Source: Apostichopus japonicus
Taxonomy: Eukaryota; Echinodermata; Holothuroidea; Aspidochirotida; Stichopodidae
Direction: 5' to 3'
Assembly: GCF_037975245.1 (NCBI RefSeq)
Contig: NC_092562.1
Coordinates: forward strand, 9,961,001-10,025,000
DNA: 64,000 bases
This document shows positions 22,822 to 36,768 of the stretch, one piece after another (position 1 is the stretch's first letter; every line of letters begins with the position of its first letter). Position numbers and translations under genes: made by a program. The notes under the pieces were generated by a model. That model made no database searches. It was not told where the DNA came from and was given only the letters and a program-made list of their open reading frames with translations.

Positions 22822-25228
22822 GTCACTGCTGGTCAGCTGATTCTAACATTTCAATTTATTCAGAGTAAAGTTTTATGAGGTATTACTTTGATTGTGATAG
22901 GAATATATAATCAATCGTGTAGTCAGAAAATCTGCTATGATGTTCTGAACACACCTAAAGCTATCTGGAATAAGGAAGGTTCAAAATTTGGCTTTTATAA
23001 TGTGTGTTATCAATGTAGTATCATGCTTATGAGACACACAGTTTTTAAAACAAAATTTTAATAGTTTTTTTTTTTTTACTGTGGACAAAAGGATGCAGTG
23101 TTTTACCAAAGTTATATTGTAAATGTAGAATATTTTAAACAATTTGAACAATTTTAGTGAATATCATGTTTTCAGTGTCCATTATCTCACATTCCATTTC
23201 TACATTAAATAAACCTGAACAACTCCATAGGGCTATGTGTCGAAATCTAACAAAATTTTCATTTGTCCGTGGATCACTTTGTTTTTTGGAGGCCAGGGTT
23301 GTGACCTCTTGTGGTCTTCCTAAGTAGTCTATGTTCAGTCACTCTGTAAAAAATGCCTTCCTTATCAAGAAGCTAAGTGAAAATGTCTCCACTCATAATT
23401 TGTTGTAAAGTTGCATTAAGGGTCGAAATACACTCCTTACAAACATTGGTGCTTTTAAAGGTGTATTTTGACAGTAGTCCTGCTAACATAAAGGTTTTGT
23501 ACAAAGTACAATGAGGTATTTTCCCCCCTTTTCTTTCAACATATTGTTTGCTGTTTACCTCAATTTATTTTAAGTGGTTGAGTAAGATTAGAAAAATATG
23601 TCCGGTTACATCTGCTAGAAATGCGAACCATGGAGTCTTTTATACGTTTCACCTTGATCAAATTTTAAGATTTTATGAATTATTTTTTTCTGTTTGGTGT
23701 ATTTGGACCATTGACCGAGGCTTTCATGCTGCATAGGATATATTGTATGTTTTAATATCAGACACCTTGATTAACATTTTTTATTTTTTTTTGACGGTAC
23801 TTCTCAGTTTTAACACCTTGTACTTTTTCTTGGTTTATAACATCTTGTAATCTTGCCAACTTTAAAGTCACTTTCAAATGTGGTAAAATGTTTCAAAGAT
23901 TAAGCAAGCTGCATTTGAACTATTTATTGAAGTTTTGTGCTGATTTCTTAGTTAAATACCATTTCAAAGAGTTGAAGGGGCTTTCTTATTTGCTTTGAGA
24001 AGCAACTTATCATGATTTGAGAAGCAACTTATGATGAGGGGTGTGTATTTTGGAGTGCATGCCATAGTTGATCTAATTCTAACTTAGGTATATTATTGAG
24101 TGCAAGAATTATTTCTCTCAATTATACACATATACTTTCAGCGTTCAATGCATTGATGCAAAAAAAGGATAGAGCTTTCGTAAAAACAAAATTGGTGTTG
24201 ATTGTGAGCTTGTCTTTGTTTTGTATCCACAATCTTTCAGTTTCAGAATGTGAAGAACTGAACGGTTTTCTCACAGATGATGGGGGTATTGCATTATTCA
24301 TGCTCGCTTCACAGTGATAGATTCCCTCAAAACAATTCCTCTATTGCACTGTTCAAAAATTACCAAAAACCTTTAGAACAAATTAATTTCTCCGATCCTG
24401 TATTTTTTTTCCCTCTTAACTCTGGCAGTAGATGAGGCTTTTGTCTTATTATTCTGTAGTGCTGATGTGTATAAAAACAATGTAGCAAATTCTTGTAATA
24501 ATCTTACTATATATGTTACTTTACCCTTGATCAGCATTTACTGTAATACAAGGGGTAGAAGTAAGCCACATTTATTTGGTCGAAATGAAAGAACTCAAGA
24601 GAAATGTTGTAGAAACAATTCAAATTATATGAAGGAACTTTTGTTAATAATACAGTACAATGGCAAGGCCTTCATCAGTTTGAATCTAAAAAAAGATACA
24701 TCAAACCTTATTCAATACTTCCTTCGCAAAAATCGAGACTTGCATTTGTTACAAACTTTGAGGGGAAGCAGGTTATTAAAAGTTAAGCCTTTTATAAGCC
24801 AGACTGAGATTAGCTGCATCTGGTAATATTCTTTCAACCTCTGTATTGTTTTATCAAATATTTTCTTGCTGTGTGCTACTGCTATATCTCCACCTTGATA
24901 ACATCCCTGTATCTTTCTTTCTAATGAATATGCATGTGTAATGTTTGCATGTGTAATGTGTGCATTGTCTTTCAATTATACGGAGGCTGACATTTGTAGC
25001 TGATATAATTAAAGCTCACTTTATTTTGTATTGACCAATCAATGGTTGTATCGACTTAAATAATTACCAGAATGCAAAAATGCATTGAAAATTTTGATTA
25101 CTTCATTGCAATAGACTTCTGTTTTTTTCACCAGAAACAGCTATTATGATATAAATGTCCTGATATCTACCATGTGATACGCTATCATGTTTAAATGGTT
25201 TCCAGAGTTTGACTGCTGGTGACCCAGA
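22822..25228 (+). other. EYS 3' untranslated region, then AT-rich intergenic DNA
   Basis: An AATAAA poly(A) signal at 23208-23213 lies 387 bp after the EYS stop. Beyond it no gene is supported up to the repeats that start near 25.2 kb; the open frames are short and AT-biased. Confidence 0.55.
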
Positions 25229-25250
25229 TGACCTTTGACCTCTACCAAAA

Positions 25251-25556
25251 GCAAGATGCGTCGAGCGCCCTTTTTAAACACTTCTAACGCTCAGCATGCA
25301 ACTTCCGAGGAACAATACAAAACGGGAAAACATTTATGAACAACAAAGGTTGATCAAACCTTTGTTGTTCATAAATGGTTTTTCCTCGGAAGTTGCATGC
25401 TGAGCGATAGTAGAAGTGTTTAAAGAGGGCGCTCGGCACATCTTGCCAGTGATACGTGATTTAAAAGCAGTCAAATCAAACCTTTGTTATTCATAAATGT
25501 TTTCCAGTTTTGTGTTGTTCCTCAGAGGTTGCATGCTAAGCAATAGAAGGGTTCAA
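25251..25556. repeat. Fold-back palindrome plus a third direct copy
   Basis: 25251-25446 is a near-perfect inverted repeat: GCAAGATG, then GAGCGCCC, CTCAGCATGCAACTTCC and TTTATGAACAACAAAGG, mirrored around GGTTGATCAAACC (about 25349-25361). The right arm lacks about 20 bp present in the left. A third copy of the arm follows in the same sense as the right arm at 25470-25556. It may be a fold-back or MITE-type element, or two copies inserted head to head. No coding content. Confidence 0.8.
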
Positions 25557-25914
25557 TGTTTTAATCGTAATTTTTTCTTCAAAGATAGAACTGGGGGTGA
25601 TAAAATACTGCCCGATGCTGTTGTTTTAACTGGTTTTTGTAATAGTTTTCAACCCCAACCGCGCCGCGAAATGAGCTAAGCAGATTCAGGAAACGTTGCC
25701 TTGACCATTACTTTAGCAACTTGGCAATCACAAGAATTGAGATCATTTGAAAAAAGTGTTAGTCTACCCACTTCGGTAAAGAAACTTGTTTATATTGTAC
25801 CAACACCATTGGGTAATGACATCTTCAACTGTTGTGGAAATGAAAATGCAGCAACCAACCCACTCCCTCCTCTTACCAACCTCTTGACAATTTAATAACA
25901 AAAGTCCCTTCATG

Positions 25915-26285
25915 TTAAAGGCATTGAAGACTCGCCCCAAACCGCGTGTGGCCATCTGAAAAAGTTAACTTTCTGTTGATTGCAAGTGACGTTTTGTTTG
26001 TGTCGCTACAAAATGCAGACAGTAATTAAACGTGATACCTTAATTGTTATCTTTAGCTGGACCTGAGATGTCCATCGCTACGGTATCGTTTGTTTACTGT
26101 GCTGTGGGTATCGACCGCAGCTGTATGTACTGACTGTACACTAGTGTCTAATTACCGACGGTAGCAAGCTGTGTGTGTTCTGGGATCGATGGTAGTGTTT
26201 AACACTTCTGTTACACTTCATTCGAAACTAGATCAAATTACCAGCATTAGACGTTTCTTTTTGCGCGAGTCTTCACACCCTTTAA
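25915..26285 (-). mobile_element. TTAA-ended MITE, copy 3
   Basis: A 371-bp reverse-strand copy: plus strand TTAAAGGCATTGAAGACTCG to CGAGTCTTCACACCCTTTAA. TTAA is at both edges. On its own sense strand it keeps CAG/ATGGCCACACGCGG near the 3' end and ATGGACATCTCAGG further upstream. Here the donor-like AACAAG/GT is changed to AACAATTAAGGT. Confidence 0.85.
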
Positions 26286-26399
26286 ATGTTATATGCAGTG
26301 CTACACAATAATGAGAGAGAAATAACCCTAATGTTAGCATAATTAAGTTTTGCTTTTTCAGGCCTTAAAATAGGATTATAAGGCTATATATTTATATTG

Positions 26400-26545
26400 C
26401 CTTACCAAATTTGGGGATAAAGATATAATTTCTCCGACTTTATCAGGATACCTTTAATGGCCATCCAGGGTCCCAGGGGAGGTTTTAGCACCAATTGAAA
26501 GTGGGGTTCTATCAAATGTTAGGCCTGAAAAAGGTTAATAAATTA
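26400..26545 (+). repeat. Dispersed repeat, matches 46590-46740 inverted
   Basis: The segment with CATCCAGGGTCCCAG and AGCACCAATTGAAAGTGGG and the reading CTATCAAATGTTAGGCC appears on the opposite strand at 46590-46740. No protein is recognised. Confidence 0.6.
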
Positions 26546-26889
26546 TGCTAGCATGGCTATATGTATGTAACTAGGTAACCTGGGTTAGATGGATATGTGC
26601 ATTATCTTGATCGAGAGCCCTAAGGGGTCCCTTGAGGGTGTTGCTAAAATCTTGTTCTGATAGGGGGCCCACGTTTTCTTGTGTGGTCCATCAGCTTCTT
26701 GGTCAGAGCAGACCGTCCGTAATAAAATCTCGTTTTTTTATACGAATGGAGTGACACCAAATCGGTGGTATTTATTACAGATACTCACAGTGGCCTTTAT
26801 AGGTAAGTTTCATTTATGTTTCATTTAGAGTGAGAGTTTTAATTATTTCCAATATGGCGAACCTGTTGGGTCATACACAGCCTACACAT

Positions 26890-27290
26890 GTGCTGTGACC
26901 TCCAACAAAAACAATAGACTTCTTGTACTTAATGTGGTACTTCTACACACTAAATATGAGGTCTACCCAAACTTCTTCTTGAGATATCGTTTTTACAAGG
27001 TTTTCACACTTTGACCCCAAATGGCCTTAGACCTACACCAAAAACAAAAGGGTTTTGTACTTAATATGGTTCTTCTACACACTAAATATAAGGTCCATCC
27101 GAACTTTTCTTCTTGAGTTATCGTGTTTACAAGGTTTACACACTTTGATCCCTGGTGACCCCAAATGACCTTTGACCTCCACCAAAAACAATAGGCTTTT
27201 TGTACTCAATGTGGTTCTTCTACACACTAGATATGAAATTCGTCTGATCTTCCCTTGTTGAGATATTTTGTTTACAAGCTGGGTGTCACA
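26890..27290. repeat. Tandem repeat, three units of about 130-147 bp
   Basis: Three copies of a unit holding GACCTCCACCAAAAACAAT, GGTTCTTCTACACACTA and TTGAGATATCGT-like strings, starting near 26898, 27029 and 27176. The best copy carries TGACCTTTGACCT (27166-27178), an exact DR1-type nuclear-receptor half-site pair. This is a family property, not proof of regulation. Confidence 0.7.
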
Positions 27291-27519
27291 AACACATTCA
27301 CACATATGCCATCTTGAATGCATAGGTTACGATTATCATCGAAACCAAAAATGAGCAAAACATACTTTTTTTGTATTCTGCTGTTTTTTTTCATGGAAAG
27401 CAACAATCGCAGCAGCAATGAATATATATAAATATTGGCATTTTGTCCAAACAGTATGACCACACCCAGTGACTTCATTTGCTGAGCTGAGAAGTGTTCA
27501 CTTGCTGAGCTGAGAAGTG

Positions 27520-29990
27520 CTTCAAAAGAGCATTCACTGATAATGGGTGATTTCAATCGAAGGGGAATTGACTGGTCAACGTTAACAGCCAACAGCGAGG
27601 GTCAAGCTTTACTTGATCTTTCTCAAGACCTTTTTCTCACTCAACATGTTTTTGTACCAACAAGAGGTGACTCTATACTGGATTTGGTTTTCAGTTCTGA
27701 ACCTGGGATGGTAGAAGATGTTAATGTTATGGAACGATTTGGAACTAGTGACCACAATATAGTCACGTTTGAGCTTATTGTTCAAGTGAATGTCAAAAAG
27801 GTGATTAACAAGTTCCGAGACATTAGAAAGGCTGATTATAATGGGATGAGAAGATATCTGCAAAGTATTGATTGGAATAGGTTATTTGATGGTCTGAATA
27901 CTGTTGACATGTGGAACCATTTCAAGATTATTTTGAATAAGGCAATGGATGACTTTGTTCCCTGGAGTCAGAGAAAAAGAAGTAAAAAGCCTATTTGGAT
28001 GGATTACAAGGCTTTTCAAGCACGCAAGAGAAAGTACAAGAAATGGAAACTATTCAGAATGTTACAAACAAAGACAGCAGAGTCAGAATATAAGAAAGCT
28101 CTTAATGAAGCTACAACAGAATTAAGAAGGTCTAAAAGACAGTTTGAAAGAAAACTCGGCGATAAGATTAAAGAAGATACAAAGTCATTCTATTCCTTTG
28201 TACGTTCAAAATGTAAAACTAAAGATACTGTGGGACCTCTTCATAATTCAGAGGGTGATGTGGTGTTTGACAATCAATTTATGGCAAGTATATTGAATCA
28301 TTATTTTTCGTCGGTGTTTACTTGTGAATCAACTGAACATATACCAGTGCCTGATCGTGTTTTTACAAGAGGAAGTGAGGAAGTATTGTCAGGTCTGTGC
28401 TTTACTCATGATGATGTTCTAAAGAAGATTAAGAGCTTGAAGCCAAACAAAGCTCCAGGACCGGATAATGTGTATAATAACATTTTAAAGTCCATGGCTC
28501 CAGAAATTTCCGGCCCTCTTGCCATATTATTTAACAAATCTCTGGATGAAGGTATTGTCCCAGATGATTGGCGTGAAGCTAATGTAATACCTATCTTCAA
28601 AAAAGGTTCAAAGCATGATCCATGTAATTATCGTCCTGTAAGTCTGACATCCACGGCTTGTAAAATTCTGGAAATGTTGATAAAGGATGCTATTATTAAA
28701 CACTTGGATGATCATCAATTATTAAAGGATACACAACATGGATTTACTAAAGGTCGTTCTACTCTCTCAAATCTTCTGACTTTTCTTGAATATGTTACCA
28801 ATGAAGTTGACAAAGGTTATCCAGTTGATGTTGTATATCTTGACTTTGCTAAAGCTTTTGATAAGGTGGCACATAAAAGGCTTGTTTCCAAAATTGAATC
28901 TCATGGTATTTCTGGATCAGTGAGCGCATGGATTTCAGCCTGGCTTAATGGTAGAAGACAGCGAGTGGCTTTGAATGGTACTTTTTCATCATGGTTGCCA
29001 GTTAGAAGTGGAGTTCCACAGGGTTCAGTCCTTGGACCATCATTATTCTTGATTTTCATCAATGATATTGATGATGAAATCTCTAGCCATGTTTTAAAAT
29101 TTGCAGATGACACTAAAGTTTTTACCAGGATTGAAGATGAAAACGATGCATTATCTTTGCAAGAGGATATCTATAAACTGCATCTACATTCTGAGAAATG
29201 GCAAATGTTATTTAATGTCAGAAGTGTAAGATTCTGCACTTTGGTCATAATAACCATCGTTTCAACTACTTTATGAATGGTCAGCCATTAGAGACAGTGA
29301 ATGAAGAAAAGGATCTTGGTGTTATTGTTTCAAGCTCTCTCAAATTAAATACACAAGTTGTTGCCTGTGTGAATAGAGCCAACAGGATTTTGGGAATGAT
29401 TTACAGAACTTTTGAAACAAAGGAACTTGTATTAATGTTGCAACTTTATAAATCTCTTGTTCGTCCACACTTGGAATTTGCCATTCAAGCTTGGAACCCA
29501 TATTTAAAAGGTGATATAGATTATCTGGAAAAAGTACAGAGAAGATTTACAAGGATGATACCTGTTTTGCAGCATTTGCCATACAGTGAAAGACTTTCTG
29601 CTCTAAATCTCACAACATTATCCACCAGAAGACTAAGAGGAGATTTAATTGAAGCTTTTAAAATTATGAAAGGTTTCGTAAAAGCTAGCCCTCAATTATG
29701 GTTTGAATTTAGCGACATCTCTTTTACTAGAGGCCATTCAATGAAACTGTGCGCAAAATATTCAAAATTGAATGTACGCAGACATTTTTTTTCGGTCAGG
29801 GTTGTATCCGAATGGAATGCCCTTCCACAGTCTGCCATTGATGCTACCAGTATTAATCAGTTCAAGGGACTTTTGGACAGACATCTGCATTGTAGGGGAG
29901 TTACAAGAGCTGTGCTCTCTCTCCCTTCTTCATCCCACACTACATCTCTCTAGTGATGAGGTGTGGGATACAGGTGAATACAGGTGAATA
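27520..29990 (+). mobile_element. Non-LTR retrotransposon (CR1/jockey-like), 5' truncated and frameshifted
   Basis: The frame 27543-29276 starts in the C-terminal part of an endonuclease (GDFN at the start, catalytic-type SDHN at about residue 75). It continues into a reverse transcriptase with YLDFAKAFDKVAHKRL (near residue 431), GVPQGSVLGP and FADD (near residue 519). At about 29215-29235 the frame shifts by one base. The frame to 29953 then carries the C-terminal part (KDLGVIV, LEKVQRRFTRMIP). The endonuclease N-terminus and any first ORF are missing. It ends just after the stop in two copies of ACAGGTGAAT, a short repeated tail as in CR1/L2-like elements. The element is defective; the family call rests on motif style. 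Confidence 0.9.
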
Positions 29991-30561
29991 CATTCGTTTC
30001 AGTTTTTTTCGAAAATGAGCAATTGCCAAAACTCTGAACTTTGATGCAATTTTCCATCATTTTTTTCATAAGAATTTTGGAATAATACTTGGGGACATTG
30101 TTGAGGAGGTTAATAACTTAAAAATAATGGCAAAAACTAAAACCAAATATCTCATCATAGCTCTAATTTGTAGCTTTTGCCACATAATATTCACCCATAA
30201 TTAGATACTCGCCGTATAACTAATAGACTCATGTGGCTGCTCCTAACTAGCTATTGTGCCATTTAATAAAAAATCACAGGAAACTTGTTGTCCGACCACA
30301 AAATGTAATGTAATGTTTGTTTTCAAATGTTTAGAATTTTAATTTCATTATGTATCAATTTGTAGCAAAATACATAGATAGGTAATTTATCTTTCCTTTT
30401 ATTGGTCTTGAGTGGTACTTAGTCTAAAGTAAACTCGTTACAAACTGTTTACAAAACTTTTAAGAAGCATTTGTTAGTGTCCCTTTAGCTTCGAGATTCC
30501 TGCAAAACCACCAGACACACCCTTCAGCTATATCAAACAAGGCTGTCTATTATTCCAAATT

Positions 30562-31027
30562 AATGATAGAAATCTGGCAAAATAAGTCAGATTTTGATCC
30601 AAAGATTGATTTAATCCAAAGATTGATTTTGATCCAAAGATTGATTCAGGTGAGACAATTAAGATCAGATCAGATTTTGATCAGAACAGATTTTGATCCA
30701 AAGATTAATCCAGGTGAGACAATTAATTAATTTATTACATTGGTAGAGTTTTGTTCAATCTGCAACATCAGATTTAAAAAGAATTTACAGACAAATGTAT
30801 AATATAGGATGATGACTCAAAACTTTGTAGATTGAAAGAATTTGTCTTTATTGCCTCTGGAGCCTCATAAATTACATTTCATGTCTATGTTAAACAATAG
30901 AGTAAAAAGCATTCATATAGTTTATTACTTTAATACAAAACATTTTTTTAATTTTATATTAAAGAAGTAGAAAAAATTACACACAAGGATTAAACAAATT
31001 TTAGCAGGATAAAGTCAAGGTGTTTCA
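30562..31027 (+). repeat. Left direct repeat bounding the satellite array
   Basis: From GATAGAAATCTGGCAAAATAA, through AGACAATTAATTAATTTATT and GATGATGACTCAAA, to GTCAAGGTGTTTCAG. The same order recurs at 36769-37132 right after the array. This copy has an extra patch of GATTTTGATCCAAAGATTGA units at 30590-30710. Confidence 0.8.
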
Positions 31028-31068
31028 GGATAAAGTCAAGGCCTTACCCCAAAATTGTTAAAAAAATG

Positions 31069-34000
31069 TTAAAAGTGGCATTCTATGGGATCTTCAGCCT
31101 CTGAACATTAAAAATGATATTTAATATTTATTCAGCAAATCGGTCCATTTCTCAGATTGGGGACGGATTATGAGTTGATTATCGACTGGCAGGTAATCAG
31201 AAGGGCGCCACCAATCACACGGATGATTTTGGAGATAAATAAAAAAGTCACGATTTTGGCCGAAATTTGAAAAAAAAACATAAGGGTATAGCCTTACCAA
31301 AAAATTGGCCGAAAATAAAAATTGTTCGATTTTCAAATTTCGAGGCTCGTTTTGGATTCCCAGGGCTCACAAAAGCATTTTCATGAAATTAAAAGTGGCA
31401 TTCGATTCGATCTTCAGCCTCTAAACATTAAAAAATGATATTTCATATTTATTCATAAAATCGGTCCATTTCTCAGATTGGGGACGGATTATGAGTTGAT
31501 TATCGACTGGCAGGTAATCAGAAGGGCGCCACCGATTACAAGGATGATTTTGGAAGGAAATAAAAAAAGTCACGATTTTGGCCGAAATTTGAAAAAAAAA
31601 AACATAAGGGTATAGCCTTACCAAAAAATTGGCCGAAAATAAAAAATGTTCGATTTTCATATTTCGAGGCTCGTTTGGATTCCGAGGGCTCACAATAGCA
31701 TTTTCATTGAGTTAAAAGTGGCATTCTATGGGATCTTCAGCCTCTGAACATTAAAAATGATATTTAATATTTATTCATAAAATCGGTCCATTTCTCAGAT
31801 TGGGGACGGATTATGAGTTGATTATCGACTGGCAGGTAATCAGAAGGGCGCCACCGATTACAAGGATGATTTTGGAAGGAAATAAAAAAGTCACGATTTT
31901 GGCCGAAATTTAAAAAAAAAACATAAGGGTATAGCCTTACCAAAAAATTGGCCGAAAATAAAAAATGTTCGATTTTCAAATTTCGAGGCTCGTTTTGGAT
32001 TCCCAGGGCCAACAATAGCATTTTCATGGAGTTAAAAAGTGGCATTCTATGGGATCTTCAGCCTCTAAACATTAAAAATGATATTTAATATTTATTCATA
32101 AAATCGGTCCATTTCTCAGATTGGGGAAGGATTATGAGTTGATTATCGACTGGCAGGTAATCAGAAGGGCGCCATCAATCACACGGATGATTTTGGAGAT
32201 AAATAAAAAAGTCACGATTTTGGCCGAAATTTGAAAAAAACATAAGGGTATAATCTTACCAAAAAATTGGCCGAAAATAAAAAATGTTCGATTTTCAAAT
32301 TTCGATGCTTGTTTTGGATTCCCAGGGCTCAAAATAGCATTTTCATAAAGTTAAAAATGGCATTCGATTCGATTTTCAGCCTCTAAACAATACAAAATGA
32401 TATTTAATATTTATTCATAAAATCGGTCCATTTCTCAGATTGGGGACGGATTATGAGATGATTATCGACTGGCAGGTAATCAAAAGGGCGCCACCGATCA
32501 CACGGATGATTTTGGAGATAAATAAAAAAGTCACGATTTTGGCCGAAATTTGAAAAAAACATAAGGGTATAGCTTTACCAAAAAATTGGCCGAAAATAAA
32601 AAATGTTCGATTTTCAAATTTCGAGGCTCGTTTTGGAATCCCAGGGCTCACAATAGCATTTTCATGGAGTTAAAAAGTGGCATTCTATGGGATCTTCAGC
32701 CTCTGAACATTAAAAATGATATTTAATATTTATTCATAAAATCGGTCCATTTCTCAGATTGGGGAAGGATTATGAGTTGATTATCGACTGGCAGGTAATC
32801 AGAAGGGCGCCATCAATCACACGGATGATTTTGGAGATAAATAAAAAAGTCACGATTTTGGCCGAAATTTGAAAAAAACATAAGGGTATAGCCTTACCAA
32901 AAAATTGGCCGAAAATAAAAAATGTTCGATTTTCAAATTTCGATGCTCGTTTTGGATTCCCAGGGCTCAAAATAGCATTTTCATGAAGTTAAAAATGGCA
33001 TTGGATTCGATTTTCAGCCTCTGAACATTAAAAAATGATATTTAATATTTATTCATAAAATCGGTCCATTTCTCAGATTGGGGACGGATTATGAGATGAT
33101 TATCGACTGGCAGGTAATCAGAAGGGTGCCACCGATCACACGGATGATTTTGGCCGAAATTTAAAAAAGGCACGATTTTGGCCGAAATTTGAAAAAAAAC
33201 ATAAGGGTATAGCTTTACCAAAAATTTGGCCGAAAATAAAAAATGTTCGATTTTCAAATTTCGAGGCTCGTTTTGGATTCCCAGGGCTAACAATAGCATT
33301 TTCATGGAGTTAAAAGTGGCATTCGATTCGATCTTCAGCCTCTGAACATTAAAAATGATATTTAATATTTATTCATAAAATCGGTCCATTTCTCAGATTG
33401 GGGACGGATTATGAGTTGATTATCGACTGGCAGGTAATCAGAAGGGCGCCACCGATCACACGGATGAATTTGGAGATGAATAAAAAAAGTCACGATTTTG
33501 GCCGAAATTTGAAAAAAACATAAGGGTATAGCCTTACCAAAAAATTGGCCGAAAATAAAAAATGTTCGATTTTCAAATTTCGATGCTCGTTTTGGATTCC
33601 CAGGGCTCAAAATAGCATTTTCATGAAGTTAGAAATGGCATTTTATGGGATCTTCAGCCTCTAAACATTAAAAAATGATATTTAATATTTATTCATAAAA
33701 TCGATCCATTTCTCAGATTGGGGACGGATTATGAGATGATTATCGACTGGCAGGTAATCAGAAGGGAGCCACCGATCACACGGATGATTTTGGAAGGAAA
33801 TAAAAATGTCACGATTTTGGCCGAAATTTGAAAAAAACATAAGGGTATAATGCTTACCAAAAAATTGGCCGAAAATAAAAAATGTTCGATTTTCAAATTT
33901 CGATGCTCGTTTTGGATTCCCAGGGCTCAAAATAGCATTTTCTTGAAGTTAAAAATTGCATTCCATTCGATTTTCAGCCTCTAAACAATACAAAATGATA

Positions 34001-36768
34001 TTTAATATTTATTCAGAAAATCGGTCCATTTCTCAGATTGGGGACGGATTATGAGATGATTATCGACTGGCAGGTAACCAGAAGGGAGCCACCGATCACA
34101 CGGATGATTTTGAGATAAATAAAAAAGTCACGATTTTGGCCGAAATTTGAAAAAAACATAAGGGTATAGCCTTACCAAAAAATTGGCCGAAGATAAAAAT
34201 TGTTCGATTTTCAAATTTCGAGGCTCGTTTTGGATTCCCAGGGCTCACAAAAGCATTTTCATGGAATTAAAAGTGGCATTCGATTCGATCTTCAGCCTCT
34301 GAACATTAAAAAATGATATTTCATATTTATTCATAAAATCGGACCATTTCTCAGATTGGGGACGGATTATGAGTTGATTATCGACTGGCAGGTAATCAGA
34401 AGGGCGCCACCGATTACAAGGATGATTTTGGAAGGAAATACAAAAGTCACGATTTTGGCCGAAATTTAAAAAAAAACATAAGGGTATAGCCTTACCAAAA
34501 AATTGGCCGAAAATAAAAAATGTTCGATTTTCATATTTCGAGGCTCGTTTTGGATTCCCAGGGCTCACAATAGCATTTTCATTGAGTTAAAAGTGGCATT
34601 TTATGGGATCTTCAGCCTCTAAACATTACAAAATGATATTTCATATTTATTCAGAAAATCGGTCCATTTCTCAGATTGGGGACGGATTATGAGATGATTA
34701 TCGACTGGCAGGTAATCAGAAGGGTGCCACCAATCACACGGATGATTTTGGAGATAAATAAAAATGTCACGATTTTGGCCGAAATTTGAAAAAAACATAA
34801 GGGTATAGCCTTACCAAAAAATTGGCCGAAAATAAAAAATGTTCGATTTTCAAATTTCGATGCTCGTTTTGGATTCCCAGGGCTCAAAATAGCATTTTCA
34901 TGAAGTTAAAAATGGCATTCTATGGGATCTTCAGCCTCTAAACATTACAAAATGATATTTAATATTTATTCAGAAAATCGGTCCATTTCTCAGATTGGGG
35001 ACGGATTATGAGATGATTATCGACTGGCAGGTAACCAGAAGGGTGCCACCGATCACACGGATGATTTTGGAAGGAAATAAAAATGTCACGATTTTGGCCG
35101 AAATTTGAAAAAAACATAAGGGTATAGCCTTACCAAAAAATTGGCCGAAAATAAAAATGTTCGATTTTCATATTTCGAGGCTCGTTTTGGATTCCCAGGG
35201 CTCACAAAAGCATTTTCATGGAATTAAAAGTGGCATTCGATTCGATCTTCAGCCTCTAAACATTGAAAAATGATATTTCATATTTATTCATAAAATCGGA
35301 CCATTTCTCAGATTGGGGACGGATTATGAGATGATTATCGACTGGCAGGTAATCAGAAGGGCGCCACCGATTACAAGGATGATTTTGGAAGGAAATACAA
35401 AAGTCACGATTTTGGCCGAAATTTAAAAAAAAACATAAGGGTATAGCCTTACCAAAAAATTGGCCGAAAATAAAAAATGTTCGATTTTCATATTTCGAGG
35501 CTCGTTTTGGATTCCCAGGGCTCACAATAGCATTTTCATTGAGTTAAAAGTGGCATTTTATGGGATCTTCAGCCTCTGAACATTAAAAAATGATATTTAA
35601 TATTTATTCATAAAATCGGTCCATTTCTCAGATTGGGGACGGATTATGAGATGATTATCGACTGGCAGGTAATCAGAAGGGTGCCACCAATCACACGGAT
35701 GATTTTGGAGATAAATAAAAATGTCACGATTTTGGCCGAAATTTGAAAAAAACATAAGGGTATAGCCTTACCAAAAAATTGGCCGAAAATAAAAAATGTT
35801 CGATTTTCAAATTTCGATGCTCGTTTTGGATTCCCAGGGCTCAAAATAGCATTTTCATGAAGTTAAAAATGGCATTCTATGGGATCTTCAGCCTCTAAAC
35901 ATTACAAAATGATATTTAATATTTATTCAGAAAATCGGTCCATTTCTCAGATTGGGGACGGATTATGAGATGATTATCGACTGGCAGGTAACCAGAAGGG
36001 TGCCACCGATCACACGGATGATTTTGGAAGGAAATAAAAATGTCACGATTTTGGCCGAAATTTGAAAAAAACATAAGGGTATAGCCTTACCAAAAAATTG
36101 GCCGAAAATAAAAATGTTCGATTTTCATATTTCGAGGCTCGTTTTGGATTCCCAGGGCTCACAATAGCATTTTCATTGAGTTAAAAGTGGCATTCTATGG
36201 GATCTTCAGCCTCTAAACATTGAAAAATGATATTTAATATTTATTCATAAAATCGATCCATTTCTCAGATTGGGGACGGATTATGAGATGATTATCGACT
36301 GGCAGGTAATCAGAAGGGTGCCACCAATCACACGGATGATTTTGGTGATAAATAAAAAAGTCGCGATTTTGGCCGAAATTTGAAAAAAACATAAGGGTAT
36401 AGCCTTACCAAAAAATTGGCCGAAAATAAAAAATGTTCGATTTTCAAATTTCGATGCTCGTTTTGGATTCCCAGGGCTCAAAATAGCATTTTCATGAAGT
36501 TAAAAATGGCATTCTATGGGATCTTCAGCCTCTAAACATTACAAAATGATATTTCATATTTATTCATAAAATCGGTCCATTTCTAAAATTGGGGACGGAT
36601 TATGAGATGATTATCGACTGGCAGGTAATCAAAAGGGCGCCACCGATCACACGGATGATTTTGGAGATAAATAAAAAAGTCACGATTTTGGCCGAAATTT
36701 GAAAAAAACATAAGGGTATAAGCCTTACCAAAAGATTGGCCGAAAATAAAAAATGTTCGATTTTCAAA
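31069..36768. repeat. 319-bp satellite array, about 18 monomers
   Basis: Eighteen tandem monomers, each with TCGGTCCATTTCTCAGATTG, GATTATCGACTGGCAGGTAA, GTCACGATTTTGGCCG and CAGCCTCTAAACATT. Monomer starts are 318-320 bp apart. Variant marks give higher-order repeats: GGGGAAGGATTATGAG recurs 638 bp apart (two monomers) in the left half, and GGAAGGAAATACAAAAGTC at 34431 and 35388 is 957 bp apart (three monomers) in the right half. Reverse-strand frames of 66-107 residues recur once per monomer only because the copies are alike; several are shifted or broken, so they are not called genes. One stray monomer lies at 40009-40305. Confidence 0.95.
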
